Below the pieces are notes generated by a model. It was not told the DNA's origin. It made no database searches and worked only from the letters and a program-made list of their open reading frames with translations. The position numbers and the translations under genes are program-made. This document shows positions 1 through 8,575 of a stretch of DNA of 64,000 nucleotides, one piece after another. The DNA lies in the NCBI GenBank assembly GCA_016716225.1, contig JADJWT010000001.1, positions 2,614,501-2,678,500 of the forward strand. Direction: 5' to 3'. The DNA comes from Ignavibacteriota bacterium (GTDB taxonomy: Bacteria; Bacteroidota; Ignavibacteria; Ignavibacteriales; Melioribacteraceae). Position 1 is the stretch's first letter. Every line of letters begins with the position of its first letter.

Positions 1-2
1 TG

Positions 3-545
3 CACGTTGGTATGGATGAAGTATTTCTTTTAGGTTCGGAATTTTCGCCATCAACAAAAGGAAAAGATCCCGCAAAACTTTTTGCAAAAGCTGTAAATGA
101 TTTGCATAATTATATTGTGAAAGAAAAAGGTTTAGAAATGCTTATGTGGGGCGATAGATTAATTGATGCAAGCAAAATTAATTACGGCGAATGGGAATCT
201 TCAGCAAACGGAACCAGCGGTGCAATAGATTTAATTCCGAAAGATATAATAATTTGTGATTGGCATTATGAAGATTTTATTGATTATAAAAATCTAAATG
301 CGACCGAATATTTATCGATTCCGATGTTTATTGAAAAGGGATTTAGAGTTTTGCCTACAAGCTGGCGCAGAGTTGAAACAATGAATAACCTAATGTATTA
401 TAGTTTAACCTTGGAAAATCCTAAAATGTTAGGTCATTTATTTACTCTTTGGTCTTCAGCAAAAGGTGATGAACTGTTAGCGTATCCGCCAATGGTTGAT
501 GGACTTAAAGTAGGAAAACCTTTTTTCAAGAACAAAAATAATTAG
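3..545 (+). CDS. GH20-like glycoside hydrolase, C-terminal part (cut by window edge)
   Basis: The open frame enters from the left edge; the first in-frame ATG (12) is internal, because codons at 3-11 read His-Val-Gly directly before Met-Asp-Glu-Val. This gives H-V-G-M-D-E, a variant of the GH20 H-x-G-G-D-E catalytic motif in which the Asp-Glu pair (substrate-assisted catalysis in retaining hexosaminidases) is kept. A Trp-Gly-Asp-Arg segment and late Trp residues fit the end of a TIM barrel. Roughly 180 residues are visible and the N-terminal half lies outside. It sits 24 bases before a full GH20 gene and a symporter, suggesting one GlcNAc-glycan operon. The GH20 superfamily is fairly sure; the exact substrate is unknown. 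Confidence 0.7.
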   Translation, partial: HVGMDEVFLLGSEFSPSTKGKDPAKLFAKAVNDLHNYIVKEKGLEMLMWGDRLIDASKINYGEWESSANGTSGAIDLIPKDIIICDWHYEDFIDYKNLNATEYLSIPMFIEKGFRVLPTSWRRVETMNNLMYYSLTLENPKMLGHLFTLWSSAKGDELLAYPPMVDGLKVGKPFFKNKNN

Positions 546-569
546 AACTTCATTTTAAGAGAATAAAGA

Positions 570-2582
570 ATGGCAAAATTTATAAGATTATTTTTAATAT
601 TGCTTCTTCCTATCAATATATATTATGCGATTAATGTTGAAGATTTAAATTTAATGCCTTATCCAAAAAGTGTAAATCTTCTCGATGGGAAATTTAGGAT
701 TGATGAAAATATTAATTTGGAATTATCGCAAAATTCTGAACGATTGAAAAAATATTCAAATAAATTTTTAATGAGATTGGCAAATCGAACCGGAATATTT
801 CTCAATAATCCTTTTGTAAATGAGTGTAAAAATCCCAATGTAATAGTTGATATTCAACGAATTGGTTTGGTAAAATTGAATGAAGATGAATCTTATGAAA
901 TTTTAATAACACAAGAAAATGTAAAAATTTCGGCACTAACTGATATTGGAGCAATAAGAGCTATTGAAACTTTAAATCAATTAATGCTTACTGATGAAAA
1001 TGGATACTATTTCCCAGCATGTAAAATTATTGATTCACCAAGATTCCCTTGGCGCGGATTGTTGATTGATGTTGGCCGGCATTTTATTCCTATTGAAGTC
1101 GTGAAAAGAAATTTGGATGGAATGGCAGCAGTAAAATTAAATGTTTTACATCTTCATTTATCTGATGATCAAGGATTTAGAGTGGAAAGTAAAACTTTCC
1201 CAAAGTTAACAGAGCTTGGTTCTGATGGAGATTTTTATACTCAAGAACAAATAAAAGAAATTATTAAATATGCAGATGATATTGGAATTCGTATCATGCC
1301 GGAAATAGATGTTCCAAGTCATACAACAGCAATTTTAACTGCTTATCCGGAATTCGGAAGTTTACCTCTTGATTATAAAATTGAAAGAAAATGGGGCGTA
1401 ATGGATCCGACATTAAATCCCTCACTTGAAGAAACTTATGATTTCCTTGATAAATTATTAAAAGAAATGAGTGAACTTTTTGTTGATGAATATTTTCATA
1501 TTGGTGGCGATGAAAATAATGGAAATCAATGGAATGCAAATTTGGAAATTCAAAAATTCATGAAAGAAAATAATATACCAGATAATCATGCTTTGCAAGG
1601 ATATTTTAATAATCGTCTTTTACAAATCTTAACAAAATATGGAAAAAAATTAGTCGGTTGGGATGAAATTTTTCATCCATCAATGCCTAATAATATTGTT
1701 ATCCAATCATGGCGGGGGAAAGAGGCATTAGTCGAATCTGCAAAAAAAGGATACCAAACTTTTCTTTCGAATGATTATTATATTGATTTAATGCAGACAA
1801 CAGATTTTCATTATTTAAATGATCCGATACCGGTAGATGCAAATCTAACGGAAGGTCAGAAAAAATTTATTCTTGGCGGAGAAGCAACAATGTGGGGAGA
1901 AATGATTTCTGCAGAAACAATGGACTCAAGAATTTGGCCGAGAACAGCAGCAATTGCAGAAAGATTTTGGTCGCCGCAAAATATAAATGATGTTGAAAAT
2001 ATGTACAAGCGTTTGGAATATATTAGTTATTTATTGGAAGAACATGATTTGAAGCATATAAAAAATTATGAAAGAATGTTGAGAAGATTAACAAATAATA
2101 ATGAAATTGAATCTTTACGAAATTTAATATCCGTAATTGAACCGGTAAAAATTTATCAGAGAAATTATTTGCGTGAACAAACTCAGCAATCACCATTAAC
2201 AAGAGTGGTTGATGCAGCAACCGCCGATGCAAAAGCTGCAAGGGATTTTAATCAACTTGTTGAAAATTATTTATCTGAAAAAAGTAATATAGAATTGAAA
2301 AATAAAATAATTCAGCAATTAAATTTTTGGAAAAATAATCATACAGAATTTTTAGAAGTTGCAAAAAAATCTCCAATTCTGTATGAGATAATTCCAATGT
2401 CTGAGAATTTAAAAGATATTTCTCAAATTGGTTTGGAAATCATTGCAGCGATTTCAAATGGGGAAGAAATTGAAAGAATAATAATTTTATCTAAGATTGA
2501 AAATTTTAAAAAACCCGTTGCGCAGACTGAATTGATGATTATTAAAGGAATTGAAAATTTAGTTAATCAAATAGAATATTAA
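570..2582 (+). CDS. Secreted beta-N-acetylhexosaminidase (GH20)
   Basis: It removes terminal beta-linked GlcNAc or GalNAc from chito-oligosaccharides or glycans. The 670-residue product starts with a hydrophobic signal segment (about residues 4-20), followed by a GH20 N-terminal alpha/beta domain and the TIM barrel from about residue 150 (start PRFPWRGLLIDVGRHF). The H-I-G-G-D-E motif puts the catalytic Asp-Glu pair at 314-315, and the GEATMWGEM segment near 440 is typical of the substrate-binding Trp. It probably acts in the periplasm or outside the cell. It lies 24 bases after another GH20 gene and 13 bases before a sodium:solute symporter, consistent with cleavage followed by uptake. No T9SS C-terminal sorting domain is evident. 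Confidence 0.93.
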   Translation: MAKFIRLFLILLLPINIYYAINVEDLNLMPYPKSVNLLDGKFRIDENINLELSQNSERLKKYSNKFLMRLANRTGIFLNNPFVNECKNPNVIVDIQRIGLVKLNEDESYEILITQENVKISALTDIGAIRAIETLNQLMLTDENGYYFPACKIIDSPRFPWRGLLIDVGRHFIPIEVVKRNLDGMAAVKLNVLHLHLSDDQGFRVESKTFPKLTELGSDGDFYTQEQIKEIIKYADDIGIRIMPEIDVPSHTTAILTAYPEFGSLPLDYKIERKWGVMDPTLNPSLEETYDFLDKLLKEMSELFVDEYFHIGGDENNGNQWNANLEIQKFMKENNIPDNHALQGYFNNRLLQILTKYGKKLVGWDEIFHPSMPNNIVIQSWRGKEALVESAKKGYQTFLSNDYYIDLMQTTDFHYLNDPIPVDANLTEGQKKFILGGEATMWGEMISAETMDSRIWPRTAAIAERFWSPQNINDVENMYKRLEYISYLLEEHDLKHIKNYERMLRRLTNNNEIESLRNLISVIEPVKIYQRNYLREQTQQSPLTRVVDAATADAKAARDFNQLVENYLSEKSNIELKNKIIQQLNFWKNNHTEFLEVAKKSPILYEIIPMSENLKDISQIGLEIIAAISNGEEIERIIILSKIENFKKPVAQTELMIIKGIENLVNQIEY

Positions 2583-2595
2583 ATCTGAGAAAAAT

Positions 2596-4473
2596 ATGGG
2601 CGAACTTAATTGGTTAGACATTTCTGTTATTGTAGCATTTTTCGTTATTATTTTTGGTATTGCGGCATATTACTCAAGAAAAGCTGGAAGCAATACTGGG
2701 GAGTTTTTTCTTTCCGGAAGAAACATGCCTTGGTATATTGCTGGAACTGCAATGGTTGCAACAACATTTGCCGCCGATACTCCATTAGCTGTAACAGAAT
2801 TAGTTGCACAAAATGGCATTGCCGGCAATTGGCTCTGGTGGAATTTAGCAATTGGTGGAATGTTAACTGTTTTTTTCTTTGCAAAATTGTGGCGAAGAGC
2901 AAATATTCTTACAGATGTTGAGTTTGTTGAATTGCGATATTCAGGAAAATCTGCTGCATGGTTAAGAGGATTTAGAGCAATATATCTCGGCTTATTTATG
3001 AATGCGATTGTAATGGGCTGGGTAAATAAAGCAATGGAAAAAATATTTTCAGTTGTTATTCCAACTTTTGATCCCTTTACACTTGTTGTTATTACAGCTT
3101 TAATTATTGCGGTTTATTCAACTGCATCCGGACTTTTAGGAACAGCACGAACAGATAGTTTCCAATTTATTTTTGCAATGGTTGGCTGTATTGTTCTTGC
3201 AATAATTATTGTTCAACAACCAGAGATCGGAAGTTTAGAAAATCTTAAAAATAAATTACCGGAATCAACATTAGAATTTTTTCCTTCAATAGGAAATATT
3301 GGAGTTGGAAAAGCTGCGAGTGGAGTTTTTGCTATTTCGGTTGGAGCATTTTTTGCACATGTAGTTTTGCAATGGTGGAGTAGTTGGTATCCCGGTGCTG
3401 ATCCCGGCGGTGGCGGTTATATAGCTCAAAGAATGATGTCTGCAAAAGATGAAAAAAATAGCGTACTTGCAACTCTTTGGTTTACAATTGCGCATTATAC
3501 AGTTCGCCCTTGGCCTTGGATTATTGTTGCACTTGCTGCATTGGTTTTATTGCCAAGAAGTACTGTTCAAGAATTAAAGAAAGAAAATATAAATTTTTAT
3601 CAAAGTGCTGAAAAAATTCACACAAAAATTAGTTTATCTGAAGAAGAGCAAAATTTAACAAATAATTCTGAATTCAAGAATTATTATGAAAAATATGAAA
3701 ACACTGTTGATCCCGGATTGTTGTATCCAAAATTAATGTTAAAATATTTACCTTCCGGATTATTGGGAATGTTAATTGCAGTATTTTTAGCTGCATACAT
3801 GTCAACAATTGCATCTCAATTAAATTGGGGAACTTCATATTTAATTAATGATTTTTATAGAAGATTCATAAAAAAGGATGGAGATGAAAAACATTATATA
3901 AAAATTTCCAGATTTGGAATAATTTTAATGACAGTTTTTTCATTACTTGTTACTAAATATTTTCTTTCAACAATTTCCGGAGCGTGGGAATTTATTATTA
4001 ACGCGAGCGCAGGAATGGGTGCAGTTCTGATTTTACGATGGTATTGGTGGAGAATTAATGCTTGGTCAGAAATTTCTGCAATGATTGCACCTCTCATTAT
4101 TTATCCAATTGCAAAATATGGATTTGGTCTTGAATCACCAATTACACTTTACCCGATTGTATTTGGAACAACAATTGTTTGGTTAATAGTTACTTTTATT
4201 ACAAAACCGGTTGAAGAAAATAAATTAATCGAATTTTATAAAAGAACATTTCCCGGTGGAATTGGTTGGAAAAATATTGCTTCAAAAGCTGGTGAAGTTA
4301 AAAGTGAAATGAATTTTGGTAAAGCGTTAGTAAACTGGATTGCTGGAGTAATTTTAATTTATTCATTTTTATTTGGATTAGGAAGTTTACTTTTTGGCTT
4401 TTTGACAAACTTTTTGATTTATGGTTTTTTTGCGCTGATTAGTGCAGTAATAATTTTTAGAAATTTAAAATAG
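2596..4473 (+). CDS. Sodium:solute symporter (SSS family)
   Basis: An inner-membrane Na+-coupled solute uptake protein of 625 residues with about 13-14 hydrophobic helices. The N-terminus carries the family pattern: GEFFLSGRNMPWYIAG near residues 35-50, then TTFAADTPLAV, the unwound TM1 region expected to bind Na+. A long hydrophilic loop occupies about residues 325-380. It is the third gene of the GH20 run, so a sugar such as GlcNAc or a chitobiose product is the likely substrate; that is inferred from neighbours only. The gene ends at a hairpin shared with the convergent esterase gene. Confidence 0.9.
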   Translation: MGELNWLDISVIVAFFVIIFGIAAYYSRKAGSNTGEFFLSGRNMPWYIAGTAMVATTFAADTPLAVTELVAQNGIAGNWLWWNLAIGGMLTVFFFAKLWRRANILTDVEFVELRYSGKSAAWLRGFRAIYLGLFMNAIVMGWVNKAMEKIFSVVIPTFDPFTLVVITALIIAVYSTASGLLGTARTDSFQFIFAMVGCIVLAIIIVQQPEIGSLENLKNKLPESTLEFFPSIGNIGVGKAASGVFAISVGAFFAHVVLQWWSSWYPGADPGGGGYIAQRMMSAKDEKNSVLATLWFTIAHYTVRPWPWIIVALAALVLLPRSTVQELKKENINFYQSAEKIHTKISLSEEEQNLTNNSEFKNYYEKYENTVDPGLLYPKLMLKYLPSGLLGMLIAVFLAAYMSTIASQLNWGTSYLINDFYRRFIKKDGDEKHYIKISRFGIILMTVFSLLVTKYFLSTISGAWEFIINASAGMGAVLILRWYWWRINAWSEISAMIAPLIIYPIAKYGFGLESPITLYPIVFGTTIVWLIVTFITKPVEENKLIEFYKRTFPGGIGWKNIASKAGEVKSEMNFGKALVNWIAGVILIYSFLFGLGSLLFGFLTNFLIYGFFALISAVIIFRNLK

Positions 4474-4478
4474 AATTT

Positions 4479-4520
4479 TGGCAATTAGCAATTTGTAAGA
4501 AATACATTTGTTAATTGCCA
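4479..4520. terminator. Bidirectional terminator-like hairpin
   Basis: Bases 4479-4491 pair with 4508-4520 over 13 positions (one G.T wobble), leaving a 16-base loop. T-rich sequence follows on the plus side (to about 4540), and on the minus strand the hairpin is followed by the complement of the A/T-rich end of the symporter gene. It lies exactly between two convergent genes and could serve both. Confidence 0.6.
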
Positions 4521-4531
4521 CTTTAGAATTT

Positions 4532-5398
4532 TTATTTTTTATTCAATTCCAACAATGGTTCAAAAATATATTGGAAACCTCTTGTAAATCCTTCCGGTTT
4601 TGATCCCGCATGATATGCATCATCGAGCATTCTGAATTTGTATCTGAAATTTTCATAATTTCTGTTCTTCAGAACTTCATCAAATTTAATAATTGACTTA
4701 ATAAAATTAGGTCTTTCCGGCAATTCTTTTTCTGCACCGGTCATAAAAAGAGAAACATTAAGATCTTTATTTTTTTCGTAAAATTCATTTTCAAAATTAA
4801 ACATCCAATTATTGCTAAGTTCAAGTGCTGGACTAATAGAAATGTATGCATTAAATAAATCGGGATTAGTGAACATTGCAAATAAAGTAAATGCTCCTCC
4901 GGCTGAACTTCCGCCTAAAGCTTTCCATACTTTCGATACTCTAAAATTATTTTCCATATAGGGAATAAAATCATTTTCAACAACTTTTAAAAAATCTTCA
5001 GCACCTCCACCAATATTTGATTCGGAAAATGTTGTTGGCAAATAATCATTCATTCTCAAACTTCCATAATCAACATTTCCTTTATATGAAAATCCGACAA
5101 TAAAAAATTCCGGAATTCTTTTATCATAAAAAAGTCCGCCATAAATACTTGCAAGAAGTGGAAAATCATAGAAGCCGTCAGTAAAATAAATTACTGGATA
5201 ATACTTTGTTGTATCTTCATAATATGAATATGGATAATTTATAATTAATTCATATTCTACATTATTTAATTTTGATTTTACTTCTCGTATTTCACCAATT
5301 TCAAAATGTCTGTATTTTACTGAATCTTGAGAAAAAATCACACAATTCGTTAAATAGAAAAACGCTATAAAATATTTTAGTATGTTTTTGATTTTCAT
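4532..5398 (-). CDS. Secreted alpha/beta-hydrolase, putative esterase (IroE/Fes-like)
   Basis: 288 residues with an N-terminal signal segment (MKIKNILKYFIAFFYLTNC, ending near a Ser-Gln) and an esterase-D/IroE-like alpha/beta-hydrolase fold. The nucleophile elbow is G-G-S-S-A-G-G (around residue 165), a G-x-S-x-G motif; a late His (DDAYHAG) is the likely catalytic base. Relatives hydrolyse ferric enterobactin-type siderophores, acyl esters or carbohydrate esters; which one cannot be told from sequence. It reads toward the hexosaminidase/symporter genes and is separated from DUF190/crcB by 24 bases, so it may share their transcript. Confidence 0.82.
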   Translation of the reverse strand: MKIKNILKYFIAFFYLTNCVIFSQDSVKYRHFEIGEIREVKSKLNNVEYELIINYPYSYYEDTTKYYPVIYFTDGFYDFPLLASIYGGLFYDKRIPEFFIVGFSYKGNVDYGSLRMNDYLPTTFSESNIGGGAEDFLKVVENDFIPYMENNFRVSKVWKALGGSSAGGAFTLFAMFTNPDLFNAYISISPALELSNNWMFNFENEFYEKNKDLNVSLFMTGAEKELPERPNFIKSIIKFDEVLKNRNYENFRYKFRMLDDAYHAGSKPEGFTRGFQYIFEPLLELNKK

Positions 5399-5422
5399 AT
5401 TTCGCTCACAAATATTAATAAA

Positions 5423-5767
5423 TCATTTTGATGAAAAATGTCTGATAATATTAGCTTGTTCTATTGTTATTAATCCACCAGAATTTGATTTCTCCAAAAT
5501 ATCATCAATTGTAGGAAGAAATTTTTGAATGTTTTCTTCCGAGTCAACAATTTCAATAACTAAAGGCAAATCTTCGGAAAGCCGCAAAACCTTGCTTGTG
5601 TGAATTTTACTATTTTTTCCAAAACCCATAATTCCCTTGTAAACTGTTGCTCCGGAAAGGTTTGCTTCTTTTGCAGAAACAACAATTTTTTCATAAACAG
5701 GAATTGGTCCAATTTTATCATTCTCGCCGATAAATATTCTTAATAATTGAGCTTTTACATAATTCAT
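5423..5767 (-). CDS. DUF190 family protein
   Basis: 114 residues matching the small DUF190 family, a ferredoxin-like/PII-like fold: conserved opening with a basic LRIFIGENDK stretch, P-V-Y-E-K-I, the GATVYKGIMGFG segment and a following H-T/S-K-V-L-R-L-S-x-D-L-P-L-V-I-E-I-V-D run. No membrane segment. The gene sits 9 bases after crcB on the same strand. DUF190 genes commonly neighbour CrcB fluoride channels, so a regulatory or accessory role in fluoride export is inferred; the biochemical function is not established. Confidence 0.88.
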   Translation of the reverse strand: MNYVKAQLLRIFIGENDKIGPIPVYEKIVVSAKEANLSGATVYKGIMGFGKNSKIHTSKVLRLSEDLPLVIEIVDSEENIQKFLPTIDDILEKSNSGGLITIEQANIIRHFSSK

Positions 5768-5776
5768 ACTTAGCTC

Positions 5777-6142
5777 CTATTTTGAAATTATATAAACAAA
5801 ATAAATTCCAAGAATTGTAATTGAAACATTTAAAAAAATATTTAATGCAGCAAACAAATATTGAGAATCTTTGAGCAGATTAATTGTTTCAAGTGAGAAT
5901 GTTGAAAAAGTCGTAAATCCTCCGCAAAAACCAACAGTTAAAAGAAGTTTAATACTGTTAGAAAGAAGTTCTTTATCATCCAAACCGAATATGAAAAATC
6001 CTAGTAGAATACTACCCAATATGTTTACAATTAGAGTTCCAAAAGGGAAATAAATTGGGAAATATTTTGATGCAATATCAGAAATTAAATAACGCAAACT
6101 TCCGCCAAATCCGGCGCCGAGAAAAACTATAAGAAATTTCAT
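5777..6142 (-). CDS. crcB: Fluoride efflux channel CrcB/Fluc
   Basis: 121-residue, four-helix membrane protein that works as an antiparallel dimer, letting fluoride leave the cytoplasm. Visible family marks: GAGFGGSLRYLIS at the N-terminus, a conserved Asn at 40 (GTLIVNILGS), and GFCGGFTTFSTFS at 71-83, which contains the 'Phe-box' and Na+-site Thr residues. Length is normal. It leads the crcB-DUF190-esterase strand. I examined the leader between 6143 and 6245 for a fluoride riboswitch and did not see the conserved pseudoknot sequences. Confidence 0.95.
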   Translation of the reverse strand: MKFLIVFLGAGFGGSLRYLISDIASKYFPIYFPFGTLIVNILGSILLGFFIFGLDDKELLSNSIKLLLTVGFCGGFTTFSTFSLETINLLKDSQYLFAALNIFLNVSITILGIYFVYIISK

Positions 6143-6245
6143 AATATTAAATTTTTATTAGTAAAAAATATTTTTACAAATATACCAACTTTTTTTAAGG
6201 TGATTAGTCTAAATATTTAGAAAAAATTTTTTGTGAGGGAAAATC

Positions 6246-7163
6246 ATGAATAAAAAATTAACCGCAATTTTAATAACAATTTTTGTGTTCACTTTTTTAA
6301 GTTTTTCATTTGCAAAACAGATGGATAAAAAAGAACTTAATTTGTTGCAGAAGAAAAATTTTAAAGTAAGTTCCGGACAAAATTTAATTGTTAAAACGGA
6401 TGTTGGCGATATTGTTATAAAATCTTGGGATAAAAATGAAGTTGATATAAAAATTTTCGGGAATAAAAATGCCGAATCAAAAATGGAATTTAGTTTTAAT
6501 CAAGATGAAAAAAGTATTGAAATTATTGGGGAAAGAGAAGGCGGAAAAATATTCGGTTGGTTTAGTAAAATTGATTTGAAATATGAAATTATGGTTCCAA
6601 AAAAATTTAATTTGGATTTGAAAACTTCCGGTGGTGATCTTGTAAGCAAAACAATTGAAGGCAAACTTGATTTGAAAACTTCTGGCGGAGATATTTTTAT
6701 CGAAAACTCAAGTGGAAAATTAAATGCTTCAACATCGGGTGGTGATATAAATGTTGAAAAATTTAATGGAAATTCTGATGTAGCAACATCCGGCGGTGAT
6801 ATTCAAATAAGTAATGCACTTGGTTTAGTAAATGCCGCAACATCCGGTGGTGATATTGTTGTAAAATCTAATCATGGTGAAGTTAATGCAGAAACTTCCG
6901 GCGGAGATGTTTTTTTGGATTATTCCGGGAATGATCAAAATATTAGTCTTTCAACATCCGGCGGTGATATTGACATAGTTGTTCCAAATTCAATAAATGC
7001 TGATGTTGAACTTAAAACTTCCGGCGGAAGCATTAGAAATAATAATTCAGAAATGGATATAATTTCTGCAACTAAATCAAAACTTATTGGAAAGTTGAAT
7101 AACGGCGGAAAAAAAATAATTGCAAAAACTTCTGGTGGTGATATAAAACTCTCGCAAAAATAA
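6246..7163 (+). CDS. Secreted DUF4097-type repeat protein (nine TSGGD repeats)
   Basis: 305 residues with an N-terminal signal peptide (about residues 1-23) and a body of short beta-strand repeats. The core Thr-Ser-Gly-Gly-Asp/Ser followed by Ile/Val/Leu occurs nine times from about residue 127 to the C-terminus, with a period close to 18-20 residues. This is the pattern of DUF4097/GIN 'putative adhesin' proteins, which probably form a right-handed beta-helix. The gene has a GTGAGGGA sequence just upstream of the ATG. It reads away from crcB and ends at a clear terminator, so it is likely monocistronic. Location is probably periplasmic or cell surface; its function is unknown. Confidence 0.8.
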   Translation: MNKKLTAILITIFVFTFLSFSFAKQMDKKELNLLQKKNFKVSSGQNLIVKTDVGDIVIKSWDKNEVDIKIFGNKNAESKMEFSFNQDEKSIEIIGEREGGKIFGWFSKIDLKYEIMVPKKFNLDLKTSGGDLVSKTIEGKLDLKTSGGDIFIENSSGKLNASTSGGDINVEKFNGNSDVATSGGDIQISNALGLVNAATSGGDIVVKSNHGEVNAETSGGDVFLDYSGNDQNISLSTSGGDIDIVVPNSINADVELKTSGGSIRNNNSEMDIISATKSKLIGKLNNGGKKIIAKTSGGDIKLSQK

Positions 7164-7187
7164 ATTTACTCATATAACTCCAAATTT

Positions 7188-7218
7188 AAATGCTGCTTTT
7201 ATAGCGGCATTTTTTATA
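7188..7218 (+). terminator. Rho-independent terminator
   Basis: A 9-bp stem (7188-7196 with 7204-7212, one T.G wobble) with a 7-base loop is followed by a T-rich tail. It sits 25 bases after the DUF4097 gene and separates it from the T9SS plug gene. Confidence 0.8.
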
Positions 7219-7310
7219 TTTGTTGAAGTAGGTCATAATCTCATCCATTGTTTAGCGCTTAAAAATTGCTATTTTTAACCCTTAATTATCCACACAATTA
7301 TGAATTTAAA

Positions 7311-8573
7311 ATGCAGATAAAATCAAAAAACATTTTACTCAAATTATTTTTTGTGTATAAATTTAATTATGTAATTCTGGTATTAGTTTCATTTAATATT
7401 TTAACTTTTGCATCGGAGCCAATAATTAAAAGTCTGCAAGTTTATGTTAATGAAAATCTTCATTCATTGCCGGTTGTAAAACTTAAAAGCTCGGATAAAC
7501 TAAATATTTATTTCGAAGTTGAGTCTGATGAAATTCCTTCATTTGCAATTCATTTTAAAGCTTGTAATAAAAATTGGGAACCGTATGATAATTTGCTTCT
7601 TCAAGGAACAGGCGATAATGCGTTGCACAATGTTAATGTCGAAAGACTTCCCAGTACAACCGAAGGTGCTAGTTATTATGTAAGTGAAACTTTTCCAAAT
7701 AATGATGTTAAATTTAATATTAGTAGTAATTGGATTTTCTTGATAACTGATTCACACGATAAAGAAATTGTTTATGAATTTGGTAAATTTTTTGTGGTTG
7801 ATAATTTCATACCAATGAAAATCAATATTCAAAATTGGCAAAGAGATGGAAAGATTTCTTCAAATACAGAATTAGACAGAGTTATGCACATAACAACTTC
7901 ATTTACAATTTCAGATTCACTTGATCCTTTCAGAATAGATTACGTGAATATTATAAAAAATTATGAAATTAATTATGCACAACAAATTGATAAAAGTTCA
8001 TTCCATGAAAATAAGGGATTTGAATGGGATGGAACAAAATCTTTTACATTTATCTCACGTGATTTTGAACCCGGAAATGAATACAGACAAATTAATCTAA
8101 ATGACCAAAATAAATATCAGCATCCCCAAACACGCGCACACTTTGATGGAATAGAATATTCAAGGTTTTACGATTTCGGAGAAAAAGATTTAAATGGCAG
8201 TTTTAGTTTGATGCAAAAAAATAATCCATATTCTGATTATCTTGTTGCAACTTTTGAATTTAGTCCAACAAATCCAGTTGATGAAGATATTTTTATAGTT
8301 GGTTCATTTACAAATTGGGAAGTTCTTCCATGGTACAAATTAGATTTTGACGGAAAAAATTATAAAATCAGTTTGGAGTTAAAAAGAGGAATTTACGATT
8401 ACCAATTTGTAAGCGGAAATATTAATGGTGAAATTGTAGATAATATTAATTGGCGAATATTTGAAGGAAATTTTTGGCAAACAAATAATAAATATTCCAT
8501 ATTTTTGTATTACAAATCGCCTCAGTTAGGTGAGTACGATCAGATAATTGGTTTCAAGCAAATATTGAGATAA
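7311..8573 (+). CDS. Type IX secretion system plug protein (DUF5103)
   Basis: About 420 residues from the ATG at 7311. An earlier ATG at 7266 would add 15 residues before the natural signal sequence, so I prefer the later one. After the signal segment comes the DUF5103 N-terminal beta domain (I-K-S-L-Q-V-Y-V-N), with the downstream Y-R-x-I-N/D-L and R-A-H-F-D-G-x-x-Y patterns typical of the family. A starch-binding-like region holds FIVGSFTNWEV near 345-360, and the ending L-G-E-Y-D-Q-I-I-G is characteristic. In Flavobacterium this family (PDB: SprA-Plug complexes) closes the periplasmic side of the SprA pore. SprA is encoded 13 kb downstream. It opens a tight run with the next two genes. Confidence 0.88.
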   Translation: MQIKSKNILLKLFFVYKFNYVILVLVSFNILTFASEPIIKSLQVYVNENLHSLPVVKLKSSDKLNIYFEVESDEIPSFAIHFKACNKNWEPYDNLLLQGTGDNALHNVNVERLPSTTEGASYYVSETFPNNDVKFNISSNWIFLITDSHDKEIVYEFGKFFVVDNFIPMKINIQNWQRDGKISSNTELDRVMHITTSFTISDSLDPFRIDYVNIIKNYEINYAQQIDKSSFHENKGFEWDGTKSFTFISRDFEPGNEYRQINLNDQNKYQHPQTRAHFDGIEYSRFYDFGEKDLNGSFSLMQKNNPYSDYLVATFEFSPTNPVDEDIFIVGSFTNWEVLPWYKLDFDGKNYKISLELKRGIYDYQFVSGNINGEIVDNINWRIFEGNFWQTNNKYSIFLYYKSPQLGEYDQIIGFKQILR

Positions 8574-8575
8574 AA

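Noticed and set aside
6143..6245. Fluoride riboswitch upstream of crcB
   Set aside because: The conserved pseudoknot and stem sequences of the crcB-motif RNA are not visible in the leader on the minus strand; the region is just AT-rich.
7266..7310. Longer start for the T9SS plug gene at 7266
   Set aside because: It adds 15 residues before a signal sequence that starts naturally at the ATG at 7311, and there is no ribosome site before 7266.
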